Source: Candidatus Arcticimaribacter sp. (GTDB lineage Bacteria > Bacteroidota > Bacteroidia > Flavobacteriales > Flavobacteriaceae). Taken from it: a DNA stretch of 5,676 nt. The stretch's first letter is position 1; the number at the start of each line of letters is the position of its first letter. Location of the stretch: NCBI GenBank assembly GCA_011526335.1, contig WTJB01000327.1, forward strand, positions 1 through 5,676, written 5' to 3'. The translations under genes and the position numbers were made by a program. This document shows, in pieces, positions 4,537 through 5,676 of this stretch. The notes below the pieces were generated by a model. That model had not been told where the DNA came from, ran no database searches, and was given only the letters and a program-made list of their open reading frames with translations.

Positions 4537-4548
4537 TGTATAATTTAA
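4537..4548 (+). promoter_or_regulatory. Candidate -7 / -10 box of the pterin dehydratase gene
   Basis: TGTATAATTTAA is identical to 1921-1932 upstream of another rightward gene. It ends 12 bases before the TTG start at 4561. TTG at 4524-4526 is only 12 bases upstream of the TATA, too close for a normal -33 box, so only the downstream box is called. Confidence 0.35.
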
Positions 4549-4560
4549 AATTCCTTTTCC

Positions 4561-4857
4561 TTGACTTCTGACAACAACGCTCGGGTCTTACTTTCAAGAA
4601 ATACTTGGGAAAAAAAGTTGCCCGCTTTATGGAGATGGGAGGAGCAAAGCATTTGCATCGATCTGAAGTTTCAGTCGTTTAAAGAAAATACCCGCTTCAT
4701 TCAAAAGGTATTTGAATTGGCCGAAAAACACAACCATCACCCCGAACTATTTACTGCCTATACACATACGCAAATACGTTTGACCACGCATGATGCCGGG
4801 GGCGTAACCGAAAAAGATATTCATTTGGCGCATGCCATTAACACTATAAAACACTAA
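4561..4857 (+). CDS. Pterin-4a-carbinolamine dehydratase
   Basis: This is a 98-residue protein, the usual length for the family. It dehydrates 4a-hydroxytetrahydrobiopterin to the quinonoid dihydropterin, recycling the cofactor of aromatic amino-acid hydroxylases in the cytoplasm. The family signature is complete: E55-x3-H59-H60-P61-x5-Y67-x9-H77-x8-D86, seen as AEKHNHHPELFTAY, then LTTHDAGGVTEKD. The N-terminal part has Trp24 and Trp26 and the LKFQSFKENTRFI helix that packs the tetramer. The start is uncertain: there is no in-frame ATG, a TAA stop lies at 4546-4548, and TTG 4561 is the first usable codon. Residues 1-20 match the family poorly, so a slightly later start is conceivable. No phenylalanine hydroxylase gene is in view. 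A tiny membrane ORF follows after 3 bases. Confidence 0.9.
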   Translation: MTSDNNARVLLSRNTWEKKLPALWRWEEQSICIDLKFQSFKENTRFIQKVFELAEKHNHHPELFTAYTHTQIRLTTHDAGGVTEKDIHLAHAINTIKH

Positions 4858-4860
4858 GCT

Positions 4861-4950
4861 ATGGAATGGTACATGAAAAATAGATGGTGGATTTGGTCCA
4901 TAACGGGAGTTTATCTCGCTTATCGACTATTGACTTCGATCTTGTTATAA
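4861..4950 (+). CDS. Possible 29-residue membrane peptide following the dehydratase
   Basis: ATG 4861 lies 3 bases after the dehydratase stop, and the frame ends at TAA 4948-4950. The peptide is a basic, Trp-rich N-terminus (MEWYMKNRWWIW) followed by a hydrophobic run (SITGVYLAYRLLTSILL). Met5 (4873) is an alternative start. The tight spacing suggests co-transcription and perhaps translational coupling with the dehydratase. It has no recognisable family, and its role, if real, is unknown. The following 108 bases to 5058 hold only weak dyads. Confidence 0.42.
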   Translation: MEWYMKNRWWIWSITGVYLAYRLLTSILL

Positions 4951-5058
4951 GCTTACACTAAAAAATTGTTTGATTAAATAGACATTAAAATCATACCAAT
5001 GCTCATTGCGTAAAGTGTAGGGTATTGATTGGTAAAATATTTCAATAAAAAGAAAGAC

Positions 5059-5676
5059 ATGAATCGCATTTGTTATCTCTTCCTCCTCCTCTCCTTTACT
5101 GTTTTTGCACAAATTAATCCATCTGATGTAGAAATTGTTCGGGATGCCTATGGCGTCCCTCATATTTATGGAAAAACCGATGCCGATGTTGCCTATGGCT
5201 TGGCTTGGGCTCATGCAGAAGACGATTTTAAGACCATTCAACAGGGTTATTTAGCTGGAAACGCCCAGTTGAGTAAATTGCTCGGAAAAGCCGGTGCAGG
5301 GGCTGATTTTATTACCCAATTCATCGGGGCAAAAGACATCGTAGAAAAAGATTATGAGGCGAAAATTAGTCCCGCTTACAAAAAAATAGCGGAGGCCTAT
5401 GCTCAGGGATTCAATAAATATGCAGCCGCCCACCCAGAGGAGGTCCTCTACCCGGGTCTTTTTCCCATTACCCCTAAAAAAATGCTTGCCTATGCGCAAT
5501 TGCAACTCTTTGTTTCCTCGAAAGGAGATTATTGGGTGAGTAAAATTTTAAGCAATGCAGTAAACTATCATCCCGATCAAGAGCCCATGAAAGGCTCAAA
5601 TACCTTTGCGTTTAACAGTGCCAAAACCACAGACGGAAACACCTACCTAGCCATCAATACCCACCAGCCGTTAGAC
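5059..5676 (+). CDS. Secreted penicillin acylase-family Ntn hydrolase, N-terminal part
   Basis: The first 206 residues are present; the gene runs off the right edge. Members of the family usually have roughly 700-800 residues and hydrolyse amide bonds of acylated substrates such as penicillins or acyl-homoserine lactones. Residues 1-17 are a Sec signal, cut after VFA (VFA|QIN). Then comes the typical alpha-chain opening VEIVRDAYGVPHIYGKT (24-40), with DADVAYGLAWAHAEDDF (41-57), a hallmark of the family. GFNKYAAAHPEEVL and the PITPKKMLAYAQLQLFV helix lead to the self-cleavage site: KGSNTFAFNS, with Ser180 after Gly179 as the expected new N-terminus and catalytic nucleophile of the beta-chain, followed by the conserved YLAINTHQPL segment. 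The alpha-chain is about 160 residues, short as in AHL acylases such as PvdQ. Substrate cannot be told. RBS-like AGAAAG lies 4 bases before the ATG. Expected location is periplasm or outside. Confidence 0.93.
   Translation, partial: MNRICYLFLLLSFTVFAQINPSDVEIVRDAYGVPHIYGKTDADVAYGLAWAHAEDDFKTIQQGYLAGNAQLSKLLGKAGAGADFITQFIGAKDIVEKDYEAKISPAYKKIAEAYAQGFNKYAAAHPEEVLYPGLFPITPKKMLAYAQLQLFVSSKGDYWVSKILSNAVNYHPDQEPMKGSNTFAFNSAKTTDGNTYLAINTHQPLD

Noticed and set aside
4954..5019. Dyads TACACT/AGTGTA and CAATGctCATTG upstream of the acylase gene
   Set aside because: The arms are only 5-6 bases long in AT-rich DNA, with no support for a promoter or operator nearby.

Overview
The window looks like chromosome of a member of the Bacteroidota, most likely a marine flavobacterium (Flavobacteriaceae). 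The DNA is AT-rich, there are almost no Shine-Dalgarno sequences, several candidate promoters fit the Bacteroidota TTG / TAnnTTTG pattern better than the E. coli one, lipoproteins and Sec-exported proteins are frequent, and the recognisable families (MnmE, an L-type lectin, pterin dehydratase, penicillin-acylase family) fit that group. The genus cannot be named from the sequence alone.

Layout. Left edge (1-178, +): the C-terminal end of the tRNA-modification GTPase MnmE, closed by a probable intrinsic terminator. 262-1098 (-): two small lipoprotein genes, one with an InlB-type beta-repeat and one with a Kazal-like cysteine pattern, separated by a gap holding a 20-bp-phased direct repeat and a small palindrome. 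1099-1596: about 500 bases without a confident gene; it holds a long inverted repeat, a second hairpin and a questionable 33-codon ORF that overlaps the next gene as ATGA. 1597-2338 (+): three small membrane proteins (84, 54 and 35 residues). 2409-2963 (+): a lipoprotein with a zinc-metalloprotease active site (HELGH, a third His and a Met-turn-like LMAP) and a run of eight G inside the active-site coding region. 3020-4093 (-): a secreted L-type-lectin-fold protein, convergent with the metalloprotease and divergent from a 54-residue zinc-ribbon protein (4149-4313, +). 4348-4434 (+): a possible 28-residue membrane peptide. 4561-4950 (+): pterin-4a-carbinolamine dehydratase followed 3 bases later by a 29-residue membrane peptide. 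5059 to the right edge (+): the N-terminal third or so of a secreted penicillin/acyl-homoserine-lactone acylase-type Ntn hydrolase, including its predicted catalytic Ser.

How it fits together. There is no single evident pathway. Housekeeping genes (mnmE, the dehydratase) flank a patch of short, poorly characterised envelope genes: two small lipoproteins, a lipoprotein protease, an exported lectin and several micro-membrane proteins. Gene order suggests mostly short independent transcription units; the only tight pairs are the ATGA overlap at 1597 and the 3-base gap at 4858. No RNA genes, insertion sequences, CRISPR arrays or prophage genes were seen.
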